Notes: a model not told the origin generated them from the letters alone. A stretch of DNA of 64,000 nucleotides from Sphingomonas lacusdianchii (GCF_022664395.1 NZ_JAKRET010000008.1:1-64000), one strand, 5' to 3'; positions 51,780 through 61,116 are shown, counted from the first letter of the stretch. Numbers and translations are program-made.

Positions 51780-54293
51780 ATGAAACCGGTACCGCAATTT
51801 CTGATGGGCACGATGCTGGCCGGCATGGCGTTCGCGCTGCCCGCCGCCGCGCAGACCGTGCCGGCCCCCGCGCCGGCCGCGACCGTCCACCCCGACATCT
51901 GGCCACGCGCCAATTGGCCGTACAAGGCCGATCCAGCGGTCGAACGGCGCATCGCCGATTTGCTCAAGAAGATGACGGTCGAGGAAAAGGTCGGACAGGT
52001 CGTGCAGGGCGATATCGCCAGCCTGACGCCCGAGGACGTAAAGCGCTATCATCTGGGATCGGTGCTGAACGGCGGCAATTCCGCGCCGAACAACGACGAA
52101 TTCGCGCCGGCATCCGAATGGCTGAAGCTCGCCGATCGGTTCTACGAGGCATCGGTCGACAAGAGCGACGGCGGCGTCGGCATTCCGGTCATCTGGGGCA
52201 CCGATGCGGTGCACGGCCACAGCAATATCGTGGGCGCGACGCTCTTCCCGCACAATGTCGGCTTGGGCGCGATGCACGACCCGGCGCTGATGCGGAAGAT
52301 CGCGCAGGCGACGGCGGCCGAAATCCGCGCGACCGGCATCGAATGGACCTTTGCCCCGACGATCACCGTGCCGCAGGACCTGCGCTGGGGCCGCGCCTAT
52401 GAAGGCTATTCGTCCGATCCCAAGCTGGTCGCCAGCTACGTCACCCAGTTCATCGAAGGGCTGCAGGGCGCGCCCGGATCGACCAACCAGCTGAAGGGGC
52501 CGTACGTCCTCGCCTCGACAAAGCATTTCCTGGCGGACGGCGGCACCTTCGGCGGGCAGGATCAGGGTGATGCGAAGATCCCCGAAACGACGCTGCGCGA
52601 CATTCACGGCACGCCCTATGTCTCGGCGATCAATGCCGGGGTGCAGACGGTCATGGCCAGCTTTTCGAGCTGGAACGGTGAAAAGGTGACCGGGCACAAG
52701 GGGCTGCTGACCGATGTGCTGAAGAAGCGCATGGGTTTCGGCGGGTTCATCGTCAGCGACTGGAACGCGCATGGCCAGGTTGCCGGCTGCACCAATGCGT
52801 CCTGCCCGCGCGCGATCAACGCCGGGCTGGACATGTACATGGCGCCCGACAGCTGGAAGCCGATCTGGGAAAACCTCGTCAAGCAGGTCAAGTCGGGTGA
52901 AGTGCCGATGGCGCGCCTCGACGACGCGGTATCCAACATCCTGCGTGTCAAACTTCGCGCCGGGCTGTTCGAGGCGGGCAAGCCGTCGTCGCGTCCGCTG
53001 TCGGGCAAGTTCGACCTGCTCGGCAGCCCCGAACACCGCGCCATCGCGCGCGAGGCGGTGGCGAAGTCGCTGGTGCTGCTCAAGAACAACGGCTCGGTCC
53101 TGCCGATCAAGGCCGGCGCGCGGGTGCTGGTCGCCGGCGATGGCGCGAACGACGTCGCGCGCCAGTCGGGCGGCTGGACGCTGACATGGCAGGGGACGGG
53201 GATCGACCCGAAATATTTCCCCGGCGCGACCTCGATCTGGCAAGGGATCGATGCGGCGGCCAAGGCGGTGGGCGGCACGGCGACGCTGTCAGCCGATGGC
53301 AGCTTCACGGGCCAAAAGCCCGATGCCGCGATCGTGGTGTTCGGCGAGACGCCCTATGCCGAGTTCCAGGGCGACATCAAGACGCTCCAGCTGCGCCCCG
53401 AATTGCGCGCACCCATCGAGACGATGAAGAAGCTGAAGGCGCAGGGGATTCCGGTCGTCGCGCTAATGCTGACCGGACGGCCGCTGTTCGTGAACGCCGC
53501 GATCAACGCCGCCGATGCGTTCGTCGTCGGCTGGCTGCCGGGATCGGAAGGGGCGGGCGTCGCCGACGTGCTGCTCGCGGGGCAGGGGGGCAAGCCGAAG
53601 CGCGACTTTACCGGTACCTTGTCCTTCCCCTGGCCGGCGACGGCGGACGCGACCGGCCCGACGCAATTCCCGATCGGCTATGGCCTGACCGCCGCCAGCA
53701 GGACGACGGTGCCGACGCTGTCCGAAGACGCGAAGGTCGCCGAAGCCGATGCCGGCGACGTGTTCATGGACAAGGGCTTGCCCGCAACTGCCTGGTCGCT
53801 CGAGGTCGGCGGCGCCGGCACCGGCGGCAACACCCGCATCACCACCGTTCCCGCCCAATCGGGGGCGGGCCGGGTCAAGGTCACCGCGACCGATCACGGT
53901 GTTCAGGAGGGCGCGCGCCGCTTCGCCATCGACGGCAGCGGCCCGGCGCAGATCGTGCTGAGCACCCAATCGCCGGTCGACCTGACGCGCCAGACCAATG
54001 GCGACGTCATGCTGGTATCGACGATGCGCGTCGACGCCGCCCCGACCCGGCCGGTCACCCTGTCGCTACGCAGCGGCCCCGGCGGCGGACAGGTGGCGCT
54101 TGGTCAGTTGCAGCAGCTGCCGGTCGGCCAGTGGAAGACGCTGGGCGTGCCGCTCAAATGCTTCGGCGGCAATGTGAACATGGCGAAGGTTGATACGCCC
54201 TTCGTGCTTTCGACCGACGGCAAGCTGACGGTCAGCGTGGCGCGCGTGGCGCTGGGTACGACGGCGGACGTGAAGGTGACCTGCGCAAAGTAA
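51780..54293 (+). CDS. Glycoside hydrolase family 3 beta-glucosidase, exported
   Basis: An 837-residue exported enzyme with a signal peptide (FLMGTMLAGMAFALPAAAQ). The GH3 N-domain (about residues 55-390) has the substrate-binding KHFLADGGT and the nucleophile Asp in GFIVSDWNAHG; the C-domain (about 420-650) has SLVLLKNNGSVLPI and the GH3 acid/base region. A further C-terminal beta-domain (about 690-837) is the ExoP-type carbohydrate-binding module. It resembles exo-1,4/1,3-beta-glucan glucohydrolases that release glucose from cello- and laminari-oligosaccharides. AGGGAG precedes the ATG. Confidence 0.93.
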   Translation: MKPVPQFLMGTMLAGMAFALPAAAQTVPAPAPAATVHPDIWPRANWPYKADPAVERRIADLLKKMTVEEKVGQVVQGDIASLTPEDVKRYHLGSVLNGGNSAPNNDEFAPASEWLKLADRFYEASVDKSDGGVGIPVIWGTDAVHGHSNIVGATLFPHNVGLGAMHDPALMRKIAQATAAEIRATGIEWTFAPTITVPQDLRWGRAYEGYSSDPKLVASYVTQFIEGLQGAPGSTNQLKGPYVLASTKHFLADGGTFGGQDQGDAKIPETTLRDIHGTPYVSAINAGVQTVMASFSSWNGEKVTGHKGLLTDVLKKRMGFGGFIVSDWNAHGQVAGCTNASCPRAINAGLDMYMAPDSWKPIWENLVKQVKSGEVPMARLDDAVSNILRVKLRAGLFEAGKPSSRPLSGKFDLLGSPEHRAIAREAVAKSLVLLKNNGSVLPIKAGARVLVAGDGANDVARQSGGWTLTWQGTGIDPKYFPGATSIWQGIDAAAKAVGGTATLSADGSFTGQKPDAAIVVFGETPYAEFQGDIKTLQLRPELRAPIETMKKLKAQGIPVVALMLTGRPLFVNAAINAADAFVVGWLPGSEGAGVADVLLAGQGGKPKRDFTGTLSFPWPATADATGPTQFPIGYGLTAASRTTVPTLSEDAKVAEADAGDVFMDKGLPATAWSLEVGGAGTGGNTRITTVPAQSGAGRVKVTATDHGVQEGARRFAIDGSGPAQIVLSTQSPVDLTRQTNGDVMLVSTMRVDAAPTRPVTLSLRSGPGGGQVALGQLQQLPVGQWKTLGVPLKCFGGNVNMAKVDTPFVLSTDGKLTVSVARVALGTTADVKVTCAK

Positions 54294-54294
54294 C

Positions 54295-54432
54295 GATCCT
54301 CCCCGCTCCGCGGGGAGGGGGACCATGCGCAGCATGGTGGAGGGGGTTCGCCCCGCAACGCAACGGTTCCGTATGCGGACACCCCCTCCACCAGCTTCGC
54401 TGGTCCCCCTCCCCGTGCCGGGGAGGATTTGC
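54295..54432. repeat. Double-hairpin repeat, family C bare copy
   Basis: It lies directly after the GH3 stop. The left arm GATCCTCCCCGCTCCGCGGG GAGGGGGACC then CATGCGCAGCATG, GTGGAGGGGG is matched by an inverted right arm (CACCCCCTCCACC, CAGCTTCGCTG, GGTCCCCCTCCCC, GGGGAGGATTTG). About 35 bases separate the arms and there is no gene between them. It shares sequence with both arms of the DUF559 cassette at 31834-32280. Confidence 0.8.
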
Positions 54433-54470
54433 TAACCGCGCATCAGCGACGACACACAGGGGCATCGGCG

Positions 54471-55970
54471 ATGAAGGCAATCTGGGCATCTCTCTTCCTC
54501 GCCGCGGCGACCCCCGCCGTCGCACAGGAAGCCACGCCGCCCGCCGCGCCCGTTCCCCCGCGCGTCTCGGTCTCGGGCGGCATCGTCGAGGGCAAGGCCG
54601 AGCCCGACCGCATCCTCTTTCGCGGCATTCCCTTTGCCGCCCCGCCGCTCGGCGCCAACCGCTGGCGCGAACCGCAGCCGGTGGTCGAATGGCTCGGCAT
54701 TCGCACCACCACCGCACAGGCGCCCGCCTGTCTCCAGAACGACTATGGCTGGAACCATGCCGACCATGTCTATGCCGCCGAGGATTGCCTGACGCTCGAT
54801 GTCGGCACCCCCGCGCTGACCGGCAAGCGCCCGGTGATCGTGTGGATCCATGGCGGCAGCAACCGCGCGGGATCGGCGGGCGACATGGCGCTGTCGGCGA
54901 TCGGCAAGCGCGACGTCGTGGTCGTCGCCATCCAGTATCGGCTCGGCATCTTCGGCTTCCTGCCCCACCGTGCGCTGGCGGCGGAGGCGAACGGGACCGG
55001 CGGCAATTACGGGCTGATGGACCAGATCGCGGCGCTGCGCTGGGTCCGCGACAATATCGCCAAGTTCGGCGGCGACCCCGACAATGTCACCATCGCCGGC
55101 GAAAGCGCCGGGTCGCAGGACGTGTCGCTGTTGCTCGCCTCGCCGCTCGCGCGCGGCCTGTTCGCCAGGGCGGCGATGGAGTCGGGCACCCCCGGCTTCG
55201 GCCTGCCATGGCGCCCGCTGAAGGAAGCGTTCCGCATCGGCGACCAGCTCGACGTGCTGCTCGGCACCCGGGGGACGGCGGCGCTGCGCAGCGCCTCGCC
55301 CGCCGCGCTGCTGGCGGCCGACCTGAAGCTGCACGATGCGAAGCTGACCGCCGACGACTATCTGTACCTGCGCACGACGATCGACGGCGCGGTGCTGCCC
55401 GACACGCCCGACCGGTTGTTCGTCACCGCGCCGAAGCGCCCGGTCCTGCTTGGCAGCAACATGCTGGAACTCGACCTGCCCGGCGGTCGCCCGGCGCGCG
55501 ACGGCTTTGTCGACCTGTCGTTCGGGAACAATGCGGAAGGCGCGCGCACCTTCTACCGCCTCGACGACCCCGATCCCGTCGCCCATCCGCGCATGGGCAG
55601 CCGCGACCAGCAGATCGCCACCGACGCCACCTTCCGCTGCCCGGCGGGCACGCTCGCCAACCTCCTCGCCGGCCGCAACTGGCCGGTCTGGCGCTATGAA
55701 TTCGACATGGCGGGCGATGGCGGGTCGGGCCGCACCGCCCATGCCGCCGAGATCGGCTATATCTTCGCCGATCGCCGCGTCGGGCCGGTGTCGATGCAGG
55801 ACTATTGGCTTGCCTTCGCCGCGACCGGCGACCCCAATGGCGAGGGTCGCCCGGCATGGCCGCGCACGACCAAGGGCAAGCCCGCCAATATCCTGTTCGA
55901 CGCCCGCGGCGCCACTGCGCGCGACGGCGACATTCGCCCCGAAATCTGCCGCCTGGCGGGATCGCTATGA
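54471..55970 (+). CDS. Type B carboxylesterase, exported
   Basis: A 499-residue alpha/beta hydrolase with a signal peptide (MKAIWASLFLAAATPAVAQ). It shows RGIPFAAPPLGANRWREPQPV, EDCLTLDVG, the oxyanion region IVWIHGGSNRAGSA and NYGLMDQIAALRWVRDNIAKFGGDPDNVTIAGESAGSQD, which carries the nucleophile Ser in GESAGS. The catalytic His is in RTAHAAEIGYIF. It hydrolyses carboxylic esters; beside GH3 and SGNH genes, removal of acetyl or feruloyl groups from plant polysaccharide is plausible. Its TGA overlaps the next ATG. Confidence 0.92.
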   Translation: MKAIWASLFLAAATPAVAQEATPPAAPVPPRVSVSGGIVEGKAEPDRILFRGIPFAAPPLGANRWREPQPVVEWLGIRTTTAQAPACLQNDYGWNHADHVYAAEDCLTLDVGTPALTGKRPVIVWIHGGSNRAGSAGDMALSAIGKRDVVVVAIQYRLGIFGFLPHRALAAEANGTGGNYGLMDQIAALRWVRDNIAKFGGDPDNVTIAGESAGSQDVSLLLASPLARGLFARAAMESGTPGFGLPWRPLKEAFRIGDQLDVLLGTRGTAALRSASPAALLAADLKLHDAKLTADDYLYLRTTIDGAVLPDTPDRLFVTAPKRPVLLGSNMLELDLPGGRPARDGFVDLSFGNNAEGARTFYRLDDPDPVAHPRMGSRDQQIATDATFRCPAGTLANLLAGRNWPVWRYEFDMAGDGGSGRTAHAAEIGYIFADRRVGPVSMQDYWLAFAATGDPNGEGRPAWPRTTKGKPANILFDARGATARDGDIRPEICRLAGSL

Positions 55971-56698
55971 CTCCCGATCGCCGTCATTTCCTCGGCCTCG
56001 CCGCCGGTGTCGCGCTGCTTCCCGCCACCGCCTGCGCGCAGGAGGAAAGCTATGAGGTCAAGCGCCAGCGGCAACTCGCGACCGACTGGCCGTGGCTCGG
56101 CCGCTACGCCGCCGACAATGCCGCGCTCGCCGCGTCGGGCAAGCCGACCGACATCGTCTTCATGGGCGATTCGATCACCGAAGGCTGGGTCGGCAAGCGC
56201 CCCGAATTCTTCCGCGCCGGCCGGGTCGGGCGCGGGATCAGCGGGCAGACGACGCCGCAAATGGTGCTGCGGATGATGGCCGACGTCATCGCCCACCGCC
56301 CGAAATTCGTCCACATCATGGCCGGCACCAACGACATCGCCGGCAATACCGGGCCAATGACGCCGCAGCAGACGCACGACAATCTGGCGATGATGGCGAT
56401 GCTCGCGCAGGCTGCGAAGATCGGCGTGCTCCTTGCCAGCGTGCCCCCGGCGGACGGCTTTCCATGGCGCCCCGGTCTCGCCACCGTCGCGCCGATCCGC
56501 GCGCTCAATGCCTGGATCAAAACCTATGCCGCACAGACGGGCGCGACCTTTGTCGACTATACGCCGGTGCTGGCGACGCCCGGCGGCGCGATGAAGCCTG
56601 GCTTCGCCGATGACGGCGTCCACCCGACCGCCGCCGGCTATGCCGCGATGGAGGCGGTGCTGACGCCCATCCTGCGTGCGAAGCGCCTGGCCGTCTGA
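55967..56698 (+). CDS. SGNH/GDSL esterase, exported
   Basis: A 243-residue esterase with a Tat/Sec-like leader (PDRRHFLGLAAGVALLPATACA). Block I is IVFMGDSITEGWVG (nucleophile Ser), block II GISGQTTPQMVLRM, block III GTNDIAGNTG, and block V DGVHPTAAGYAAM with Asp and His. These enzymes deacetylate carbohydrates. It is translationally coupled to the carboxylesterase (ATGA overlap), so the two are made together. Confidence 0.93.
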   Translation: MTPDRRHFLGLAAGVALLPATACAQEESYEVKRQRQLATDWPWLGRYAADNAALAASGKPTDIVFMGDSITEGWVGKRPEFFRAGRVGRGISGQTTPQMVLRMMADVIAHRPKFVHIMAGTNDIAGNTGPMTPQQTHDNLAMMAMLAQAAKIGVLLASVPPADGFPWRPGLATVAPIRALNAWIKTYAAQTGATFVDYTPVLATPGGAMKPGFADDGVHPTAAGYAAMEAVLTPILRAKRLAV

Positions 56699-56823
56699 CA
56701 AGCTGAACGGACCCGCCGCCGCCGCGACATTCCGACACAATTTTCGCGGGTTGGCGACAAACCCTTGCGACACGCGATCCCCATTTTCTGTTCAGCCCAA
56801 GGGGTTCGAACAGGAGAAAGTTC

Positions 56824-57156
56824 ATGAAGAAGTTCGCACTGATGCTCGCCGGCCTCGGCGTCGCCATGACCGCGCTGCCCGCCGCCGCCCAGCCGTGGCA
56901 GTCGGTCAACCAGCGTCAGGCGCAGATCGAGCGCCGCATCGATCAGGGCATCCGCAGCGGCGCGCTCAGCCGCCGCGAAGCGACCAACCTGCGCGTCGAA
57001 TTCCGCCAGATCGCGCAGCTCGAACAGCGCTATCGCCGGTCGAACGGCCTGTCGATGCAGGAACGCCGCGATCTCGACCGCCGTTTCGACGCGCTGGCGT
57101 ACAAGGTCCGCGTCGACAAGCGCGACCGCAACAACCGCCCGGGTTATCGCCGGTAA
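56824..57156 (+). CDS. Small exported basic helical protein
   Basis: 110 residues. The signal peptide is KKFALMLAGLGVAMTALPAA (cleaved after AAAQ-type site); then a helical, charged region (RQAQIERRIDQGIRSGALSRREATNLRVEFRQIAQLEQRY, RDLDRRFDALAYKVR) and a basic tail (KRDRNNRPGYRR). It is found in the same form in many sphingomonads, but no function is known. GGAGAAAG precedes the ATG. Confidence 0.82.
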   Translation: MKKFALMLAGLGVAMTALPAAAQPWQSVNQRQAQIERRIDQGIRSGALSRREATNLRVEFRQIAQLEQRYRRSNGLSMQERRDLDRRFDALAYKVRVDKRDRNNRPGYRR

Positions 57157-57171
57157 GGATCGAAACCAGGA

Positions 57172-57199
57172 CCGTATCCCCGCGCAGGCGGGGGTACGG
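57172..57199. terminator. Bidirectional hairpin terminator
   Basis: A 12-bp stem CCGTATCCCCGC with GCGGGGGTACGG (one G-T pair) and a 4-base loop, between the convergent small exported protein gene and ROK kinase gene. There is no T-tract. It is also similar to the short CCCCGC..GCGGG repeats seen elsewhere. Confidence 0.6.
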
Positions 57200-57208
57200 G
57201 TACGTCAC

Positions 57209-58096
57209 CTATCCCCCCGCGACGAACGCCCCTATCAGCCCGGCATCCTCACCCAGCAGCCCCGGCACCACCACTGCCGTCGTCATCGGGGTCAGCAAGT
57301 TCGCCCGCACCCGCGCGTCGAGCGCCGCGATCAGCGCGGTCGCATTGGCCAGCCCGCCCCCGACCGGCACGATCGTCGCCGACACGGCATGGAGCAGCAT
57401 CGCCAGCGGTCCGCCGACCAGATCGCACCAGTAATCGACTGTCGCCACCGACTGCGCGTCACCACCCTCCGCACCGCGCGTGATCGTGATACTGTCGGCA
57501 TCGACCCCGTGCAGAAATCGGTGCAGCCGTTCCAGCCCGCGCGCGCTGCCGATCGTGTCGAGACATCCCTTCAGCCCGCAGCCACAGGCGAACACCGGAT
57601 TGGCCCCCGGCGCGATGCGGCTTTCCGGCACGACCTGCCCATGGCCCCATTCGCCGCCGATCCCACCGGCACCGCTGACGATCCGGCCGTGCTCGACCAG
57701 TCCGCCGCCGACTCCGGTGCCGAGGATGATGCCGAACACCCGCGCATGCCCGGCCGCGACGCCGCGCGCCGCCTCCGCCAGGACGAAGGCATCCGCATCG
57801 TTCACCACCCGCACCGGCACCCCCAGCGCGGCGGACAGTTCCTCGCCCAGCACGCGCCCGTCGATGCAGCGGATATTGGCGCTGGTGACGATGCCCGAAT
57901 GTGGATCGACCAGCCCGGCGGTCGCGATCGACACCCGGTCGCACGCCACCGCCGCCAGCGCATCGGCAAATATGCCAACGAACGCAGTCCAGTCGTCGAC
58001 CGGCGTCGGCAGCTTCCGTCGCCCGCCGATCGTGCCTGCATCGTCGAACGCGGCGATGTCGACGAATGACCCGCCGACATCGGCGCAGAGTCGCAT
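57209..58096 (-). CDS. ROK-family sugar kinase (NagK-like)
   Basis: A 295-residue kinase with ADVGGSFVDIAAFD, NDADAFVLAEAARG (catalytic Asp), ILGTGVGGGLVEHGRIVSGAGGIGGEWGH and zinc-binding CGCGLKGCLDTIGSARGLE. The E-W-G-H motif and CGCGxxGC zinc site are typical of ROK glucokinase/N-acetylglucosamine kinase. It starts one base from the stop of the M61 peptidase gene upstream, so both are in one transcript. The exact sugar is unknown. Confidence 0.9.
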   Translation of the reverse strand: MRLCADVGGSFVDIAAFDDAGTIGGRRKLPTPVDDWTAFVGIFADALAAVACDRVSIATAGLVDPHSGIVTSANIRCIDGRVLGEELSAALGVPVRVVNDADAFVLAEAARGVAAGHARVFGIILGTGVGGGLVEHGRIVSGAGGIGGEWGHGQVVPESRIAPGANPVFACGCGLKGCLDTIGSARGLERLHRFLHGVDADSITITRGAEGGDAQSVATVDYWCDLVGGPLAMLLHAVSATIVPVGGGLANATALIAALDARVRANLLTPMTTAVVVPGLLGEDAGLIGAFVAGG

Positions 58097-58097
58097 G

Positions 58098-59969
58098 CTA
58101 CGCGCCCAGCCAGGCCTTGCGGAACGCCTTCTGCCGCGCGGTCGGCGCCTGGCCGACCGTCTCGCCGCGCACCACCTCCAGCGTCGGATCAGCCGCCGGG
58201 GTCAGCGTCACGCTATGTTCGGTGCCGAACCGGCGATAGCGTAGTTCGACCGGCGCGCCCGGCTTCAGCGCCGCGACCGCCGCATTCCACGCCGCGCCAT
58301 TGGCGATCGCCTGCCCACCGACCGCGACGATCACGTCACCCCGGTCGAGCCCGGCGGCGAACAAGGGCGAATTCTGCGCGGGTGGGAAGGTCAGCGTCAC
58401 CCCCTCCGCCTCGTCGCTCGCCGCCGTCCGCCCGATCCAGCCACGCGTCGGCGCGGCAGGCCGCAGCACCAGCCCGGCCTGGGCCAGCAACGGCGCGAAA
58501 TCGGGCAGGCCGCTGCCATCGATCGACCGTGCGAAGAACGCATCGGCAAAGCCCTGGTCCCCCGTCGTCGCGGCCAGCGCCGCGCGCAGATCGGCGGGGG
58601 TATAGGCCTGTTCGTTCCGGCCATGCCGCGCCCACAAGGTCCGCATGAAATCGTCGAGGCTCTTGCCCGCGAAACGCTGCCGCAGTTCGAGGTCGAGTGC
58701 CATGCCGATGATCGCGCCATAGGGGTAATAGGACACGAAGATATTGGGATCGACCGGATCGATCGAGCGCGCGGCATCGACGAACGGCGCGCGCAGGCTC
58801 ATCTCCTGCGGTGACGCATTGATCCGCGCCGCAATCCGCGCCGGATTGTTGACGATGCCGCTCAGCATCGGCCCCATCTCGTCCAGATATTCGTCGACGC
58901 TGGACAGCCCCGCGCGCCGGATCGACAGCGGCCCGTAATAGCTGGTGAACCCCTCGGCCAGCCACAGCGACGGCGTGGGATTGGCGCGGGAGAAGTCGAA
59001 CGGCTCGAGTTCGGCCGGACGGATGCGCTCGACGTTCCAGCTATGGAAGAATTCGTGCGCCAGCGTGCCCAGCTGGTCGTCCTTCGCCTCGGCGAGCGAC
59101 TGCGCGTTGGTGATGATCGTCGAGTTGCGATGCTCCATCCCGTCGCCGGTGATCGACGGGCGGTAATCGGCGATGAAGGTATAGCGGCCGAAATCATAGG
59201 GCGCGGGCGCGCCGAAGATGCGGATCTGCTCGCGCACCACCCGCTTCGCCTTCTCGGTATAGCGGTCCATGTCGGCGGCGCTGCCGTCATGATGCAGCGC
59301 GAGGCGATAGGTCTTGCCGCCCTCCTGCCATTCGCGGACCATATGGTCCGACAGCTCGGTCGGGCTGTCCATGAAATATTGCAGGTTCGGCGCCCAATAG
59401 GTGTCCGCCGCATCGCTTTCGGGCAGCTGCGTCGCGACCTTCCATTTCGGGTCGGGGCGCTGGAAGCGCACGCGGATCGGTTGCGCATCGTAACCGCTCG
59501 CCCACAGGAAGGTCGCCGGCATGTTCAGGTGCGCATGGCTGGTGTCGATCTGCGCATATGTGCCGTCGCCATGATCGGCGAACAACGTGTAGGTGACCAC
59601 GACCGTGCCGTCATGCCCCGCGACGCTCCAGCCATAGGGGTCGCTGCGCGTCAGCTTCAGCGGCCGTCCGGCGCCGTCGGTGGCGATGACGTCATAGACG
59701 TTCTTGGCGAACTCATGGATCGCATAGCGCCCCGGCGACGACCGCGACATCTGCACGCGCAAGGGGCCAGCGGGCACCCCGGTCCAGGTCGCGGTAATCC
59801 GTGCGCGGTGATGCGCGACCTGCGGGAACGACACGTCGTAGCGCACCTTCGCCGCCATGCCCGGATCGCGCTGGCCGGGGGCGGGGGCAGGATGCACCGG
59901 CGCGGTCTGCGCCAGCGCGGGGAGCGCGATCGAGGAAGCGAGCAGGGCGGCGAACAGCGAACGGACCAT
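58098..59969 (-). CDS. M61-family peptidase with C-terminal PDZ domain
   Basis: A 623-residue exported metallopeptidase (glycyl aminopeptidase type). It has a signal peptide (VRSLFAALLASSIALPALAQ), an N-terminal beta domain (about residues 40-190), and the zinc motif LAHEFFHSWNVERIRP (HExxH). The third ligand Glu is in WLAEGFTSYY, and a PDZ domain (about 500-600) carries LFAAGLDRGDVIVAVGG. The family releases N-terminal Gly or Ala from peptides. It is encoded immediately upstream of the ROK kinase, both on the minus strand. Confidence 0.93.
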   Translation of the reverse strand: MVRSLFAALLASSIALPALAQTAPVHPAPAPGQRDPGMAAKVRYDVSFPQVAHHRARITATWTGVPAGPLRVQMSRSSPGRYAIHEFAKNVYDVIATDGAGRPLKLTRSDPYGWSVAGHDGTVVVTYTLFADHGDGTYAQIDTSHAHLNMPATFLWASGYDAQPIRVRFQRPDPKWKVATQLPESDAADTYWAPNLQYFMDSPTELSDHMVREWQEGGKTYRLALHHDGSAADMDRYTEKAKRVVREQIRIFGAPAPYDFGRYTFIADYRPSITGDGMEHRNSTIITNAQSLAEAKDDQLGTLAHEFFHSWNVERIRPAELEPFDFSRANPTPSLWLAEGFTSYYGPLSIRRAGLSSVDEYLDEMGPMLSGIVNNPARIAARINASPQEMSLRAPFVDAARSIDPVDPNIFVSYYPYGAIIGMALDLELRQRFAGKSLDDFMRTLWARHGRNEQAYTPADLRAALAATTGDQGFADAFFARSIDGSGLPDFAPLLAQAGLVLRPAAPTRGWIGRTAASDEAEGVTLTFPPAQNSPLFAAGLDRGDVIVAVGGQAIANGAAWNAAVAALKPGAPVELRYRRFGTEHSVTLTPAADPTLEVVRGETVGQAPTARQKAFRKAWLGA

Positions 59970-60369
59970 GGAGGCTCCCCCGGGGAAAGATCGCAGCCTT
60001 CTAGGCCGGGAGGAGGAAGTTTTGGAAGCGCTTTGCCGCGTGCGCCACGCTGCTCGGTGCCCCGCCGTCACCCCCGCGACAAACGATGTGCGAGCTTTCG
60101 CTGTGGCATTGCCCGCACCGGGGAGGGAACGGCGCAGACCGCCGCTTTCCTACAGTACAGCCGCTACGCTATCATCCGCCCGCTCTTTCCCATCGCCAAA
60201 CCCCGATGCCATACCGAGCTCGACCCGGGGGCGTGCTTTCGGAGGGGACGACCGACCAGCCGCACCCGCCGCGCGTACTGCGCACGAGTGTGAACTTCGT
60301 GAACTTTGGACGCCAGGACGGGGCCGGACCCAAGTCCGACCCCGCCCAAACCGCAGCAATTACAGCTTG
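59970..60369. other. 400-base intergenic region
   Basis: It lies between the M61 gene and fliA. It contains GGAGGAGGAAG near 60009, a copy of the 23-base repeat at 60287, and no convincing reading frame with start signals. CCCTCTTTCC- and [21 protein letters not shown] stretches show no clear symmetry. Promoters for the divergent transcription are not recognised by eye; the M61 promoter should be in the left part. Confidence 0.5.
60287..60309. repeat. 23-base dispersed repeat, copy 2
   Basis: AGTGTGAACTTCGTGAACTTTGG, the exact reverse complement of 15405-15427. The flanks differ except for GCGC bases just outside. Confidence 0.7.
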
Positions 60370-61116
60370 TTACCCCGCCGCGCGCGCCAGCGCCTTTTTC
60401 AGCTTCTCATGCGCCGATTTCTTGATCTGGCAGATCCGCGCCGCACCGACGCCCAGCACCTGCCCGATTTCCTCGAGGTTCAGTTCCTCGACATAATAAA
60501 GCTGGATGACCTGCGCCTCGCGTGTCGGAAGCGCGGTGATCGCGGCGATCAGCGCCTCGCGCAGCTCGCCCTCCGCCAGCGCCTCGAACGCATCGGGGCC
60601 ATCGTCCATGAACCACGGCGCTTCGTCGGTATAGACGTCGTCGATCGAATCGAACTGCACCGACTGGACATCGGCATAGTCGGTGCGCAGCTTGGAGAGC
60701 GGCACGTCCAGCCGCGCGGCGATCTCGGCCGGCACCGGCGCGCGGCCCAGTTCCTGCGTCAGCACCGACACCGCCTTCACATAGTCGCGCCGCCGCTTCA
60801 TCGCGCCGCGGCTGATCGTCGCCTGCCGCCGCAGTTCGTCGATCATCGCCCCGCGCAGCCGGGTGGCGAGATATTGTTCGAACGTGACCGATCCGCGATC
60901 CTCGAACATCGGCACCGCTTCGACCAGCGCGACCAGTCCGACCTGCACCAGATCCTCGACATCGACCATACTGCTCATATGGCCATGGACATGCCATGCG
61001 ATCCGCCGGACCAGCGGCAGATGCTTGCGGACCAGCGCGTCGGCATCGTTCGGTCGGGCACGGCGCGTATAGGTCGCGGCGTTCAGCTCGGGCTGGGGAA
61101 AGAAGGGGGCGTTCAT
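60370..61116 (-). CDS. fliA: Flagellar sigma factor (sigma-28)
   Basis: A 248-residue sigma factor. Region 2 contains VRKHLPLVRRIAWHVHGHMSSMVDVEDLVQVGLVALVEAVP and YLATRLRGAMIDELRRQ. Region 3 carries MKRRRDYVKAVSVLTQELGRAP, and region 4 has EAQVIQLYYVEELNLEEIGQVLGVGAARICQIKKSAHEKL. FliA directs RNA polymerase to late flagellar genes. Its ATG overlaps the flhA stop as ATGA, so it is the end of a coupled flagellar operon. Confidence 0.95.
   Translation of the reverse strand: MNAPFFPQPELNAATYTRRARPNDADALVRKHLPLVRRIAWHVHGHMSSMVDVEDLVQVGLVALVEAVPMFEDRGSVTFEQYLATRLRGAMIDELRRQATISRGAMKRRRDYVKAVSVLTQELGRAPVPAEIAARLDVPLSKLRTDYADVQSVQFDSIDDVYTDEAPWFMDDGPDAFEALAEGELREALIAAITALPTREAQVIQLYYVEELNLEEIGQVLGVGAARICQIKKSAHEKLKKALARAAG

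Noticed and set aside
60085..60500. Plus-strand frame starting at 60086 (MCELSLWHCPHRG...) in the gap before fliA
   Set aside because: No ribosome site, no domain, and it runs into the antisense of fliA.
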